Source: an uncultured Panacagrimonas sp. (GTDB lineage: Bacteria > Pseudomonadota > Gammaproteobacteria > Nevskiales > Nevskiaceae). From it: 6,805 nucleotides of DNA. The translations under genes and the position numbers were made by a program. The stretch's first letter is position 1. Each line of letters begins with the position of its first letter. The notes beneath the pieces are model-generated. The model searched no databases and had not been told where the DNA came from. It was given only the letters and a program-made list of their open reading frames with translations. The DNA is taken from positions 1-6,805 of the forward strand of contig CAMLNE010000236.1 in assembly GCA_946481265.1 (NCBI GenBank). Reading direction: 5' to 3'. Positions 1 to 6,005 of the stretch are shown in pieces.

Positions 1-48
1 ATGTTTTGCTCTAATCAGACGGCGCCTATGGCGCCAAAGGAAGAGCAG

Positions 49-352
49 ATGAAGGCCCCGAAGGAATCACACTCCGGCGTTCAAGGCCAAGGTGGCGCTG
101 GCGGCGCTCAAGGGCGAGAAGACCCTGGCGCAGCTGGCCGAGCAGTTCGACATTCTTCCCAACCAGGTCACGCAGTGGAGGACGCAGTTGTTGCAGAAGG
201 CGGCGGAATCGTTCATGACGTCGACCGAGCGCACGGCGACGCATGGGCCGAGCGTGAAGGATCTGCAGGCCAAGATCGGCCAGCTGACGATGGAGAACGA
301 TTTTTTAGAACGCGCGCTCGATCGAGTCCACGGTTCGAGCGCAAAGCGATGA
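49..352 (+). pseudogene. IS3-family transposase OrfA, frameshifted near its start
   Basis: OrfA of IS3-family elements is the DNA-binding helix-turn-helix subunit. From about base 53 one frame reads an OrfA-like protein: TPAFKAKVALAALKGEKT, then a helix-turn-helix with LPNQVTQWRTQLL, then a leucine-zipper-like segment ending MENDFLERAL, and a stop at 350-352. The natural start is probably ATG 49-51, preceded by a good ribosome binding site (AAGGAAGAG, 37-45), but that ATG is in another frame. One extra G around 63-64 explains this: removing it gives MKAPKNHTPAFKAKV, a normal OrfA N-terminus. As it stands, only GTG 92 could start the correct frame, and it would lose the first part of the domain. 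The stop overlaps the orfB ATG by four bases (ATGA), as is usual in this family. The IS3 assignment is firm; the subgroup is not determined. Confidence 0.8.
301..342 (+). promoter_or_regulatory. Putative -1 programmed ribosomal frameshift signal of the IS3 element
   Basis: The heptamer TTTTTTA (301-307) sits in the orfA frame as gaT TTT TTA, which is the X XXY YYZ phasing needed for -1 slippage. After a 6-nt spacer comes a perfect 8-bp inverted repeat, GCGCTCGA (314-321) and TCGAGCGC (335-342), with a 13-nt loop. A -1 shift at the heptamer enters the orfB frame, which stays open through the orfB ATG at 349 to the TAG at 400. IS3-family elements are known to make their OrfAB transposase by -1 frameshifting. 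That this particular heptamer works is inference, and the element can no longer make a full product. Confidence 0.6.
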
Positions 353-660
353 TCGACCGGACGGCGGCGCTGCCCGTGAAGCAGCAGTGCCAGGTTCTGT
401 AGCTGTCGCGTTCCTCGGTGTATCGCTCTGAGCGTGAGCTGCCCGAAGCCGATCTGGCGCTGATGCGCCGGATCGACGAGCTTCACCTTGAGTATCCGTT
501 CCTGGGCAGTCGGCAGCTGCGTGACAGCCTGCGTCTGGAAGGGCACCGGATCGGGCGCAAGCGCGTCCGCCGCCCCATGCAACACCCCGCCTATGTCGGG
601 GCGTTGCGACCACCCATTGAATCCGCCCCGTTCACCAGCCACTCGCCGCACCGGCCCGGG
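349..660 (+). pseudogene. IS3-family transposase OrfB, N-terminal fragment with internal stop
   Basis: OrfB carries the DDE catalytic domain in intact elements. Reading from ATG 349 gives MIDRTAALPVKQQCQVL, then TAG (400-402). The same frame then continues as LSRSSVYRSERELPEADLA, LMRRIDELHLEYPFLGSRQL and RDSLRLEGHRIGRKRV. This is the helix-turn-helix region that precedes the catalytic domain in OrfB. Recognisable similarity fades near 580 (about residue 77). The whole DDE domain, normally some 200 further residues, is missing. The stretch 583-660 stays open but matches nothing I recognise, so the right boundary is approximate. The TAG falls where relatives have a sense codon, so it is best read as a nonsense mutation. 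Inactive on two counts: the internal stop and the loss of the catalytic domain. Confidence 0.75.
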
Positions 661-831
661 GTCAATCAGCGAGAGACCAAGGTGGCCTTCTGGAAGTGCA
701 TTGCAGAGAGATTGCCCAGCGATGCTGCCGCCTCGGCATGTAACGTTTCGCAGCCGCTGGGGCCGCGCTGATTTCGCCGAGCGGGCGGGATGCCACGGCC
801 AGATCTGAAAGTGCCATGCGTTAGCTTCTGA
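661..831 (+). pseudogene. IS30-like transposase N-terminal remnant
   Basis: This frame, the same one that carries orfB, reads VNQRETKVAFWKCIAERLPS, DAAASACNVSQPLGPR, then TGA (769-771), then FRRAGGMPRPDLKVP, and ends at TGA 829-831. It resembles from memory the start of IS30-family transposases, where a residue run like REVKVAFW...AEGL...DAA...GVS leads into RWFREAGGMP. The TGA replaces the expected tryptophan (TGG to TGA). After LKVP the expected region leading to YLSF and the second helix-turn-helix is absent, so only about 57 codons survive. No terminal inverted repeat could be identified. It could instead be part of another helix-turn-helix transposase family; a protein search of this frame with the stop masked would decide. 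Confidence 0.5.
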
Positions 832-1055
832 ACGATGAAGTCAGGAACCCGATGCTGGTCACCTCAACCGCGCGCCTCCATCAACAATCCGGAAGCCCTC
901 GCGTCCGCGAAATGGACGCGATAGTGGACATAAACGTCCCGGCTTGGCAGATTTCCATGGACGGCAGCGGAATATTCAGGAAATAGAAAGTCATTCTCTG
1001 ACAATGATTTACAGAATCTCTTGGATTTCCGCAGGAAGCCCCCGGACCGATGAGG
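832..1055. other. Non-coding gap between IS debris and the tRNA 3' end
   Basis: No credible gene is seen on either strand. It holds a perfect 7-bp inverted repeat CGCGTCC/GGACGCG (900-906 and 914-920, loop GCGAAAT), followed at once by GTGGACATAAACGTCC with a small GGAC/GTCC repeat (926-939). From about 967 to 1030 the base composition becomes much richer in A and T than the rest of the window. An imperfect AT-rich hairpin (988-995 with 1003-1010, one G-T pair) lies just beyond the tRNA 3' end. It is followed in the tRNA direction by CTATTTCC and could be a weak tRNA terminator. The position at a tRNA 3' end suggests the edge of a decayed integrated element, which is an inference. Confidence 0.4.
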
Positions 1056-1129
1056 TGGAGCGGGTGATGGGAATCGAACCCACGCTATCAGCTTGGGAAG
1101 CTGAAGTTCTACCATTGAACTACACCCGC
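1056..1129 (-). tRNA. tRNA-Gly (anticodon CCC)
   Basis: Read on the minus strand, this folds as a full tRNA. The acceptor stem GCGGGTG/CACCCGC has seven perfect pairs. The D arm is GTTC-AATGGTA-GAAC. The anticodon arm is TCAGC-TTCCCAA-GCTGA with anticodon CCC (reads GGG). A 4-nt variable loop TAGC follows, then T arm GTGGG-TTCGATT-CCCAT with one wobble pair. The discriminator is T, usual for bacterial tRNA-Gly, and CCA is encoded at 1058-1056. The gene stands alone. Its 3' half, the usual target of tyrosine-recombinase integration, faces the mobile-element debris. No clear promoter was recognised in the 1130-1291 gap, which holds a self-complementary CCCGCGCGCGCGGG (1233-1246). Confidence 0.97.
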
Positions 1130-1291
1130 ACTGCCTTGATCTGCGCACCACCCGCACCCGCAGCGCGTGACGGGAGCCCGGGCGCCGGGACCCTGTCATG
1201 GAACTGCATCCGCGGGGCGCAAGCCTAACCTTCCCGCGCGCGCGGGTGAAGAGCGCGGATCCGACATCCCTCCTCCCGACGGAGCCCCTTC

Positions 1292-2023
1292 GTGCCCGCA
1301 CCGACGTACGCCATTCCCGTCGCGCCGATCCCTTCGCTGGCCATCGCCGGATCGGCGCTGCGCTTTCCCGTCAATCGCATCTTCTGCGTGGGCCGCAACT
1401 ACGCCGCGCATGCGCGCGAGATGGGCCAGGACGACCGCGAGGCGCCCTTCTTCTTCATGAAACCGGCCAGTGCCGTGGTCGATGCCAGCGCCGGCGCCGC
1501 CATCCCCTACCCGCCGATGACGGACAACCTCCACCACGAGGTCGAACTGGTGGCGGCCATCGGCAAGGCGGGCGCAAACCTCACGCCGGAACAGGCCGCG
1601 CAGCTGGTGTACGGCTACGCCGTGGGCCTGGACATGACGCGCCGCGACCTGCAGTTCCTGGCACGCGACAAGGGCCGCCCCTGGGAATTCGGCAAGGCCT
1701 TTCGCGCCTCGGCGCCGGTCGGCGCCATCACGCGCGCGACACGATCGGGCGTGCCGGAATCCGGCGCGATCATGCTCAGCGTCAACGACGTACCGAGACA
1801 GGCCTCCGACCTGGGCCTGATGATCTGGAACGTGGCCGAGGCCATCGCCTGCCTGTCGCAATACGAGCCGATGCAGGCGGGTGACCTGATCATGACCGGC
1901 ACCCCCGAAGGCGTCGGGGCGGTGAAACCCGGTGACGTCATGGACGCGCGCATCGACGGACTCGACCCGATCCGCGTCGAGATCCTCGGACCCGATCGAC
2001 CGCAGGCATCGCGGCGCGCTTAA
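1292..2023 (+). CDS. FAH-family hydrolase (fumarylpyruvate hydrolase-like)
   Basis: 243 residues, GTG start, with GGAG (1281-1284) seven bases upstream as ribosome binding site. The protein has the fumarylacetoacetate hydrolase C-terminal fold: RIFCVGRNYAAHAREMG (29-45), FFFMKPA (53-59), the metal ligands E83 and E85 in HHEVELVAAIG, D114 in VGLDMTRRD, K135 in EFGKAF, and the late glycine motif TGTPEGVG (202-209). The N-terminal layout and length are closest to the small cytosolic fumarylpyruvate/acylpyruvate hydrolases (NagK-like, gentisate pathway), which use Mg2+ or Mn2+ to cleave the C-C bond of a diketoacid. Related proteins are isomerases, decarboxylases or oxaloacetate tautomerases, and no other aromatic-degradation gene is here, so the substrate is open. 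The family call is firm. It ends 32 bp before thiS. Confidence 0.9.
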   Translation: MPAPTYAIPVAPIPSLAIAGSALRFPVNRIFCVGRNYAAHAREMGQDDREAPFFFMKPASAVVDASAGAAIPYPPMTDNLHHEVELVAAIGKAGANLTPEQAAQLVYGYAVGLDMTRRDLQFLARDKGRPWEFGKAFRASAPVGAITRATRSGVPESGAIMLSVNDVPRQASDLGLMIWNVAEAIACLSQYEPMQAGDLIMTGTPEGVGAVKPGDVMDARIDGLDPIRVEILGPDRPQASRRA

Positions 2024-2055
2024 ACTGCGTGTCCGTCCCGAAGACCCCGTTTTCC

Positions 2056-2256
2056 ATGCAACTGCTCGTCAACGGCGCCACGCTCGACCTGCCCGAAGGC
2101 AGCAGCGTCTCGACCCTGATCGAGCGCATGCAGCTCGCCGGCAGACGCCTGGCGGTGGAACTCAACGGACAGATCGTCACGCGCTCGGCACACGCCGACA
2201 CGCCGCTGCAGGAGAACGACCGCGTGGAGATCGTGCAGGCCATCGGCGGTGGCTGA
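2056..2256 (+). CDS. thiS: Sulfur carrier protein ThiS
   Basis: 66-residue ubiquitin-like protein that carries the thiocarboxylate sulfur used by ThiG to build the thiazole ring of thiamine. It begins MQLLVNGATLDLPEG, has the central LAVELNGQIV strand (32-41), and ends in VEIVQAIGGG. The C-terminal Gly-Gly is the site that is adenylated and thiocarboxylated; here a third glycine precedes it. The ATG at 2056 fits the family start. A GTG at 2029 would add nine residues with no family counterpart. No strong ribosome binding site precedes the ATG. A loose -10-like TAAACT overlaps the stop of the preceding gene (2021-2026), but its support is weak. thiG follows after 27 bp, so the two are surely co-transcribed. 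No thiF, thiO, thiH or thiE is in the window. Confidence 0.93.
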   Translation: MQLLVNGATLDLPEGSSVSTLIERMQLAGRRLAVELNGQIVTRSAHADTPLQENDRVEIVQAIGGG

Positions 2257-2283
2257 AAGCCTCCTTCATCAAGGAAATCCACA

Positions 2284-3075
2284 GTGTCGAACGCAAACCA
2301 GGATTCGCTCCTCATCGCCGGCCGCAGCTATGACTCGCGTCTGCTGGTGGGCACCGGCAAGTACGCGTCGATGGAACAGACGCGCGAGGCCATCGAGGCC
2401 AGCGGCGCGCGCATCGTCACCGTGGCGATCCGCCGCATGAACATCGGCCAGAACCCGAACGAGCCCAACCTGCTCGACGTGATTCCACCCGACCGCTACA
2501 CCATCCTGCCCAACACCGCCGGCTGCTACACCGCCGAGGACGCGGTACGCACCTGCCGGCTGGCACGCGAACTGCTCGACGGGCGCAAGCTGGTCAAGCT
2601 CGAGGTGCTGGGTGATGCCAGGACGCTCTATCCCGACGTCAGCGCCACGCTCGAAGCAGCGCGGACGCTGGTGAAGGACGGCTTCGAGGTGATGGTCTAC
2701 TGCACCGACGATCCGATCCTGTGCAAGCGGCTCGAGGAGATCGGATGCGTCGCGGTGATGCCGCTGGCGGCGCCGATCGGCTCCGGGCTGGGGATCCAGA
2801 ACCGCTACAACATCCTCACCATCGTCGAGAACGCCCAGGTTCCCATCATCGTGGACGCCGGTGTCGGCACCGCCAGCGACGCCGCGATCGCGATGGAGCT
2901 GGGCTGCGACGGCGTGCTGATGAACACCGCCATTGCCGAGGCGAAGAAGCCCGTGCTGATGGCCAGCGCCATGCGCCATGCCATCCTTGCCGGACGCGAG
3001 GCCTTCCTCGCCGGGCGCATGCCGCGACGGCGCTACGCCTCGGCCTCGTCGCCGGTGGACGGCTTGGTCGCCTGA
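2284..3075 (+). CDS. thiG: Thiazole synthase ThiG
   Basis: 263 residues, full length. ThiG condenses 1-deoxy-D-xylulose 5-phosphate, dehydroglycine and sulfur from ThiS thiocarboxylate into thiazole phosphate, in the cytoplasm. Its TIM barrel shows the family landmarks in order: LLVGTGKY (20-27), VTVAIRR (45-51), LPNTAGC (75-81), LVKLEVLGD (103-111) with K105 as the Schiff-base lysine for the sugar phosphate, [12 protein letters not shown] (159-170), and the phosphate-binding [12 protein letters not shown] (190-201) and [10 protein letters not shown] (209-218). The start is GTG 2284, with AAGGA (2271-2275) as ribosome binding site. No thiamine-pyrophosphate riboswitch is seen upstream of thiS or thiG. 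The stop codon runs into a three-copy nonamer repeat (3075-3101). Confidence 0.97.
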   Translation: MSNANQDSLLIAGRSYDSRLLVGTGKYASMEQTREAIEASGARIVTVAIRRMNIGQNPNEPNLLDVIPPDRYTILPNTAGCYTAEDAVRTCRLARELLDGRKLVKLEVLGDARTLYPDVSATLEAARTLVKDGFEVMVYCTDDPILCKRLEEIGCVAVMPLAAPIGSGLGIQNRYNILTIVENAQVPIIVDAGVGTASDAAIAMELGCDGVLMNTAIAEAKKPVLMASAMRHAILAGREAFLAGRMPRRRYASASSPVDGLVA

Positions 3076-3101
3076 GGCAGCGCAGGCAGCGCAGGCAGCC
3101 G
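3075..3101. repeat. Three tandem 9-bp repeats after thiG
   Basis: AGGCAGCGC at 3075-3083 and 3084-3092, then AGGCAGCCG at 3093-3101. The first base of copy one is the last base of the thiG stop codon. The rest of the 149-bp gap up to trmB shows only a small hairpin, GGCGT/ACGCC (3123-3127 and 3138-3142), and no T-run terminator or clear promoter. Confidence 0.85.
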
Positions 3102-3224
3102 CCGATCTTCCTGATGTCCTTTGGCGTCCTGACAAGCACGCCGTGAAAGAACAGTCCCTTCGAGACCGGGCACGAACCCTGTCTTTATCCTTCGCGCCGC
3201 TGCGCAGAACGGCTCTTTTCCCGC

Positions 3225-3932
3225 ATGACTTCCCCGCCCCCGCCTGATCCTGCCCCGCAGCTGCGCCGCATCCGCAGCTTCGTGCGCCGCGAGGGCCGCA
3301 TGACCGATGGCCAGAAGGACGCGCTCGAGCGGCTGTCGGCGCGCTACTCGCTCGACGCGCTCGAAGGCCCGCTGGATTTCGCCGCGGCCTTCGGCCGCCA
3401 TGCGCCGCTGAGCTTCGAGATCGGCTTTGGCGCTGGCGATGCACTGCTGGCCCGCGCGCGTGCACGGCCGGACTGGAACCATGTCGGCGTCGAGGTGCAT
3501 CGCCCCGGCGTCGGCCGGGCGCTGCTGCTGGCCGAGCAGGAAGGCCTCGAGAACCTGCGCGTGATGACGCAGGACGCGGTGGATATCCTGCGCACGCAGG
3601 TGGCACCGGGTGCGCTCGACGAGGTGGTGATCGAGTTCCCCGACCCCTGGCACAAGACCCGCCACCACAAGCGCCGCCTGGTGCAGCCCGAATTCGCGCA
3701 GCTGCTGGCGCAGCGCATCCGGCCCGGCGGCCGGCTGCTGCTGGCCACCGACTGGGCGCACTACGCCGCGCAGATGCGCGGGGTGCTCGATGCCGAAAGC
3801 GCGTTCGAGAACCTGACGACGAACGGCAGTGGCTTCGTCGACCGCCCCGCATTGCGGCCGACCACGCGCTTCGAGGCGCGCGGCGAGCGCCTGGGCCACG
3901 CGGTCTTCGACCTCGCCTACCGGCGGCGCTGA
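3225..3932 (+). CDS. trmB: tRNA (guanine-N7-)-methyltransferase TrmB
   Basis: 235-residue SAM-dependent enzyme that methylates N7 of G46 in the tRNA variable loop. After a proline-rich N-terminus comes the conserved RRIRSFVRREGRMT (14-27). The SAM-binding motif is EIGFGAGD (65-72). GVEVHRPGVG (88-97) is the next nucleotide-binding strand. The signature FPDPWHKTRHHKRRLVQ (138-154) carries the catalytic and tRNA-contacting residues. ATDW (174-177) and RPTTRFEARGERLGH (211-225) complete the family pattern. ATG 3225 keeps the whole conserved N-terminus; a later ATG (3300) would remove it. No strong ribosome binding site is visible. It follows thiG by 149 bp and precedes the kinase gene by 78 bp. 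thiS-thiG-trmB is a gene order I know from gammaproteobacteria. Length and motifs are normal. Confidence 0.96.
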   Translation: MTSPPPPDPAPQLRRIRSFVRREGRMTDGQKDALERLSARYSLDALEGPLDFAAAFGRHAPLSFEIGFGAGDALLARARARPDWNHVGVEVHRPGVGRALLLAEQEGLENLRVMTQDAVDILRTQVAPGALDEVVIEFPDPWHKTRHHKRRLVQPEFAQLLAQRIRPGGRLLLATDWAHYAAQMRGVLDAESAFENLTTNGSGFVDRPALRPTTRFEARGERLGHAVFDLAYRRR

Positions 3933-4010
3933 CGGCCCGGGGCGTCGACGGGCTTCACGTGGGCGTGGTAAATCAGCTGCCCCGCCCTTTCCGTCCGACC
4001 CTGGCTCCTC

Positions 4011-4898
4011 TTGTCCGCGCGCCATCCCATCCTCGGAATCACGGGTTCGTCCGGTGCCGGCACCAGCTCGGCCGTGCGCGTGTACGAGCGTCTGTTCGCC
4101 GCGCTGGGCCTGAACGCCGCGATGATCGAAGGCGATGCCTTCCATTCGCTGGACCGCGAGGGCAACAAGAAGGCGATCGAGCGCGCGCGCATCCGCGGCG
4201 AAAACTTTTCGCTGTTCGGGCCGGCCGGCAACCACCTGGACCGGCTGCAGAACCTGTTGCGCGACTACGGCGAGAAGGGATGCGGCATCACGCGCCATTA
4301 TCTGCACTCGGAGCAGGAGGCGCTGGCGTGGAAACAGCCGGTCGGCACCTTCACGGCCTGGGAACCCATCCCGCCCGATACCGATGTGCTGTTCTACGAG
4401 GGCCTGCACGGCGGCTATGTCGGCGAGGAGGCGGATATCGCCAGCCACATGGACCTGCTGATCGGCGTGGTGCCGGTGATCAATCTCGAGTGGATCCAGA
4501 AACTGCGGCGCGATACCGAGGTGCGCGGGCACCACGCGGACGTGGTGACCAACACGATCCTGCGCCGCATGCCCGACTACGTGACGCACATCGTTCCGCA
4601 ATTCTCGCGCACCGATGTGAACTTCCAGCGCGTGCCGCTGGTGGACACCTCCAACCCGTTCACGGTGCGCGAGATCCCCTCGCCGCAGGAAAGCCTGATC
4701 GTGATCCACTTCAACGAGAAGACGCGCCTGCGCGCCAGCCTGGATGGCCTGGCAAGCGAGATCGAGGGCGCCTTCAAGTCCAACGAGCAGACCCTGGTCG
4801 TGCCCGGCCCCGCGATGGCACGCAGCATGGAACTGATCCTTGCGCCGGCCATCGAAACCCTTGCCCACAATCGCCGCCGCCTCGTCGCCGAGAGCTGA
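4011..4898 (+). CDS. Class I phosphoribulokinase, PrkB-like
   Basis: 295 residues. The family transfers phosphate from ATP to ribulose 5-phosphate, giving ribulose 1,5-bisphosphate. The P-loop is GITGSSGAGTSSA (9-21); a threonine in place of the Walker lysine is normal in this class. EGDAFH (40-45) supplies the catalytic D42 and H45, and R49 is present. Walker B is LFYEGLHGG (127-135) with E130. VVPVINLEWIQK (153-164) ends in K164, then R167 and R172; VPQFSRTDVNFQRVP and VDTSNPF follow. SLFGPAGN and TFTAWEPIP are nearer to E. coli PrkB than to the photosynthetic enzyme, as remembered. The start is taken as TTG 4011 because MSARHPILG matches the family N-terminus; no ribosome binding site is clear. 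A possible extended -10 (TGGTAAAT, 3966-3973) lies upstream. No RuBisCO is present, so the in vivo role is unknown. Confidence 0.92.
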   Translation: MSARHPILGITGSSGAGTSSAVRVYERLFAALGLNAAMIEGDAFHSLDREGNKKAIERARIRGENFSLFGPAGNHLDRLQNLLRDYGEKGCGITRHYLHSEQEALAWKQPVGTFTAWEPIPPDTDVLFYEGLHGGYVGEEADIASHMDLLIGVVPVINLEWIQKLRRDTEVRGHHADVVTNTILRRMPDYVTHIVPQFSRTDVNFQRVPLVDTSNPFTVREIPSPQESLIVIHFNEKTRLRASLDGLASEIEGAFKSNEQTLVVPGPAMARSMELILAPAIETLAHNRRRLVAES

Positions 4899-4929
4899 TC
4901 CGCGCGGCCCAGCATCCGATCGTCGAACC

Positions 4930-5961
4930 ATGGAATACAGAACGCTCAGCCACACCGAACTCCGCATCAGCCTGATCTGCCTGGGCACCATGACCTGGGG
5001 CCAGCAGAACACCGAGGCCCAGGCGCACGAGCAGATGGACTATGCCGTCGCGCAGGGCGTGAACTTCTTCGACACGGCCGAGATGTACCCGGTACCGCCG
5101 ATGGCGGAGACGCAGGGGCGCACGGAGCAGTACATCGGCAGCTGGCTGCGCAAGACCGGCAAGCGCAAGGACATCGTGCTGGCAAGCAAGGTCACCGGTC
5201 CGGGCTTCGCCTATGTTCGCGGCGGCTCGAAGCTGGACCGCAAGTCGGTGCTCTCGGCCTGCGAGGACAATCTGCGCCGGCTGCAGACCGACTACCTGGA
5301 TCTCTACCAGGTGCACTGGCCGCAACGGCCGACCAACTACTTCGGCAGGCTCGGCTACGAGCACAGCGATGCACCCTCGCTGGTCCCGATCGAGGAGACG
5401 CTTGGCGCGCTCGACGAGCTGGTCAAGCAGGGCAAGGTCCGCCACGTGGGCGTCTCGAACGAGACGCCCTGGGGCCTGCACGAATACCTGCGGGTATCGC
5501 GTGAACGCAAGCTCGCGCGCATCGTGTCGATCCAGAACCCGTACAGCCTGCTCAACCGCAGCTTCGAGGTCGGCCTGGCCGAGTTCGCGCACCGCGAGAG
5601 CATCGGCCTGCTTGCCTATTCGCCGACCGCCTTCGGCGTGCTCAGCGGCAAGTACCTCGACGGCAAGCGCCCGCCCGATGGCCGCGTCACGCTGTTCAAG
5701 CGCTTCTCGCGCTACAGCAATCCGCAGGCCGAGGCGGCGACCGCGGCCTATGTCGAGCTGGCCCGGCAGAACGGCCTGGACCCGGTGCAGATGGCGCTGG
5801 CCTACGTCAATTCCCGGTCCTTCGTCAGCAGCACGATCATCGGCGCCACGACGATGGACCAGCTGCGCAGCAACATCGCGTCCTGGCAGGTGAAGCTGTC
5901 GAAGGATGTGCTCGCCGCGATCGAGACGATCCACCAGCGCCACACTATTCCCTGCCCCTGA
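4930..5961 (+). CDS. NADP(H)-dependent aldo/keto reductase, Tas-like
   Basis: 343 residues, close to the 346 of E. coli Tas. Cytosolic oxidoreductase with a TIM barrel that reduces carbonyl compounds with NADPH. The start MEYRTLSHTELRISLICLG is characteristic. The catalytic tetrad is D48 and Y53 (NFFDTAEMY), K87 (LASKV) and H129 (YQVHW). The Tas-type insert MYPVPPMAETQGRTE (52-66) and the stretch RPTNYFGRLGYEH (133-145) separate it from general reductases. HVGVSNETPWGL (172-183), IQNPYSLLNR (201-210) and the cofactor-binding SSTIIGATT (300-308) follow. The frame is open back to 4840, but those 30 residues overlap the kinase gene and match nothing, so ATG 4930 is preferred, 31 bp after the kinase stop. 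The physiological substrate is not deducible. Naming it tas would claim more than the sequence shows. Confidence 0.93.
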   Translation: MEYRTLSHTELRISLICLGTMTWGQQNTEAQAHEQMDYAVAQGVNFFDTAEMYPVPPMAETQGRTEQYIGSWLRKTGKRKDIVLASKVTGPGFAYVRGGSKLDRKSVLSACEDNLRRLQTDYLDLYQVHWPQRPTNYFGRLGYEHSDAPSLVPIEETLGALDELVKQGKVRHVGVSNETPWGLHEYLRVSRERKLARIVSIQNPYSLLNRSFEVGLAEFAHRESIGLLAYSPTAFGVLSGKYLDGKRPPDGRVTLFKRFSRYSNPQAEAATAAYVELARQNGLDPVQMALAYVNSRSFVSSTIIGATTMDQLRSNIASWQVKLSKDVLAAIETIHQRHTIPCP

Positions 5962-6005
5962 GCGGAGCCCGCGCCGCCTCCGGGCCGCGCCGGCTTCCGG
6001 CTCGC

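Noticed and set aside
21..35. GGCGCC-TAT-GGCGCC palindrome upstream of OrfA as an IS terminal repeat
   Set aside because: It is a perfect 6-bp hairpin, but no matching copy was found at a right end and IS ends do not carry self-complementary hairpins of this kind. Its role is unclear.
1..402. Open frame from base 1 to the TAG as one protein
   Set aside because: The first part is an out-of-frame reading of orfA; only its last 50 bases or so are genuine OrfB sequence.
769..771. TGA as a selenocysteine or readthrough codon
   Set aside because: It replaces an expected Trp in a truncated transposase fragment with other lesions; simple decay is enough.
864..1301. Minus-strand open frame across the tRNA
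   Set aside because: It reads through an intact tRNA gene and non-coding DNA and resembles no protein family I know.
2024..2283. Possible thiamine-pyrophosphate riboswitch for thiS/thiG
   Set aside because: The gaps before thiS (32 bp) and thiG (27 bp) are too short, and the conserved CTGAGA and ACCTGA blocks are absent.
4035..4073. Kinase P-loop without the Walker A lysine
   Set aside because: GSSGAGT is the normal form in class I phosphoribulokinases, so it is not a sign of inactivation.
4840..4929. 30-residue N-terminal extension of the aldo/keto reductase
   Set aside because: It overlaps the kinase gene in another frame and has no family counterpart; ATG 4930 gives the standard N-terminus.
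3033..5012. Very long open frame on the minus strand (also 2269-3852 and 4774-5943)
   Set aside because: Antisense shadows of thiG, trmB, the kinase and the reductase, which have full family motifs. Such frames are expected in GC-rich DNA, and their translations match no family.
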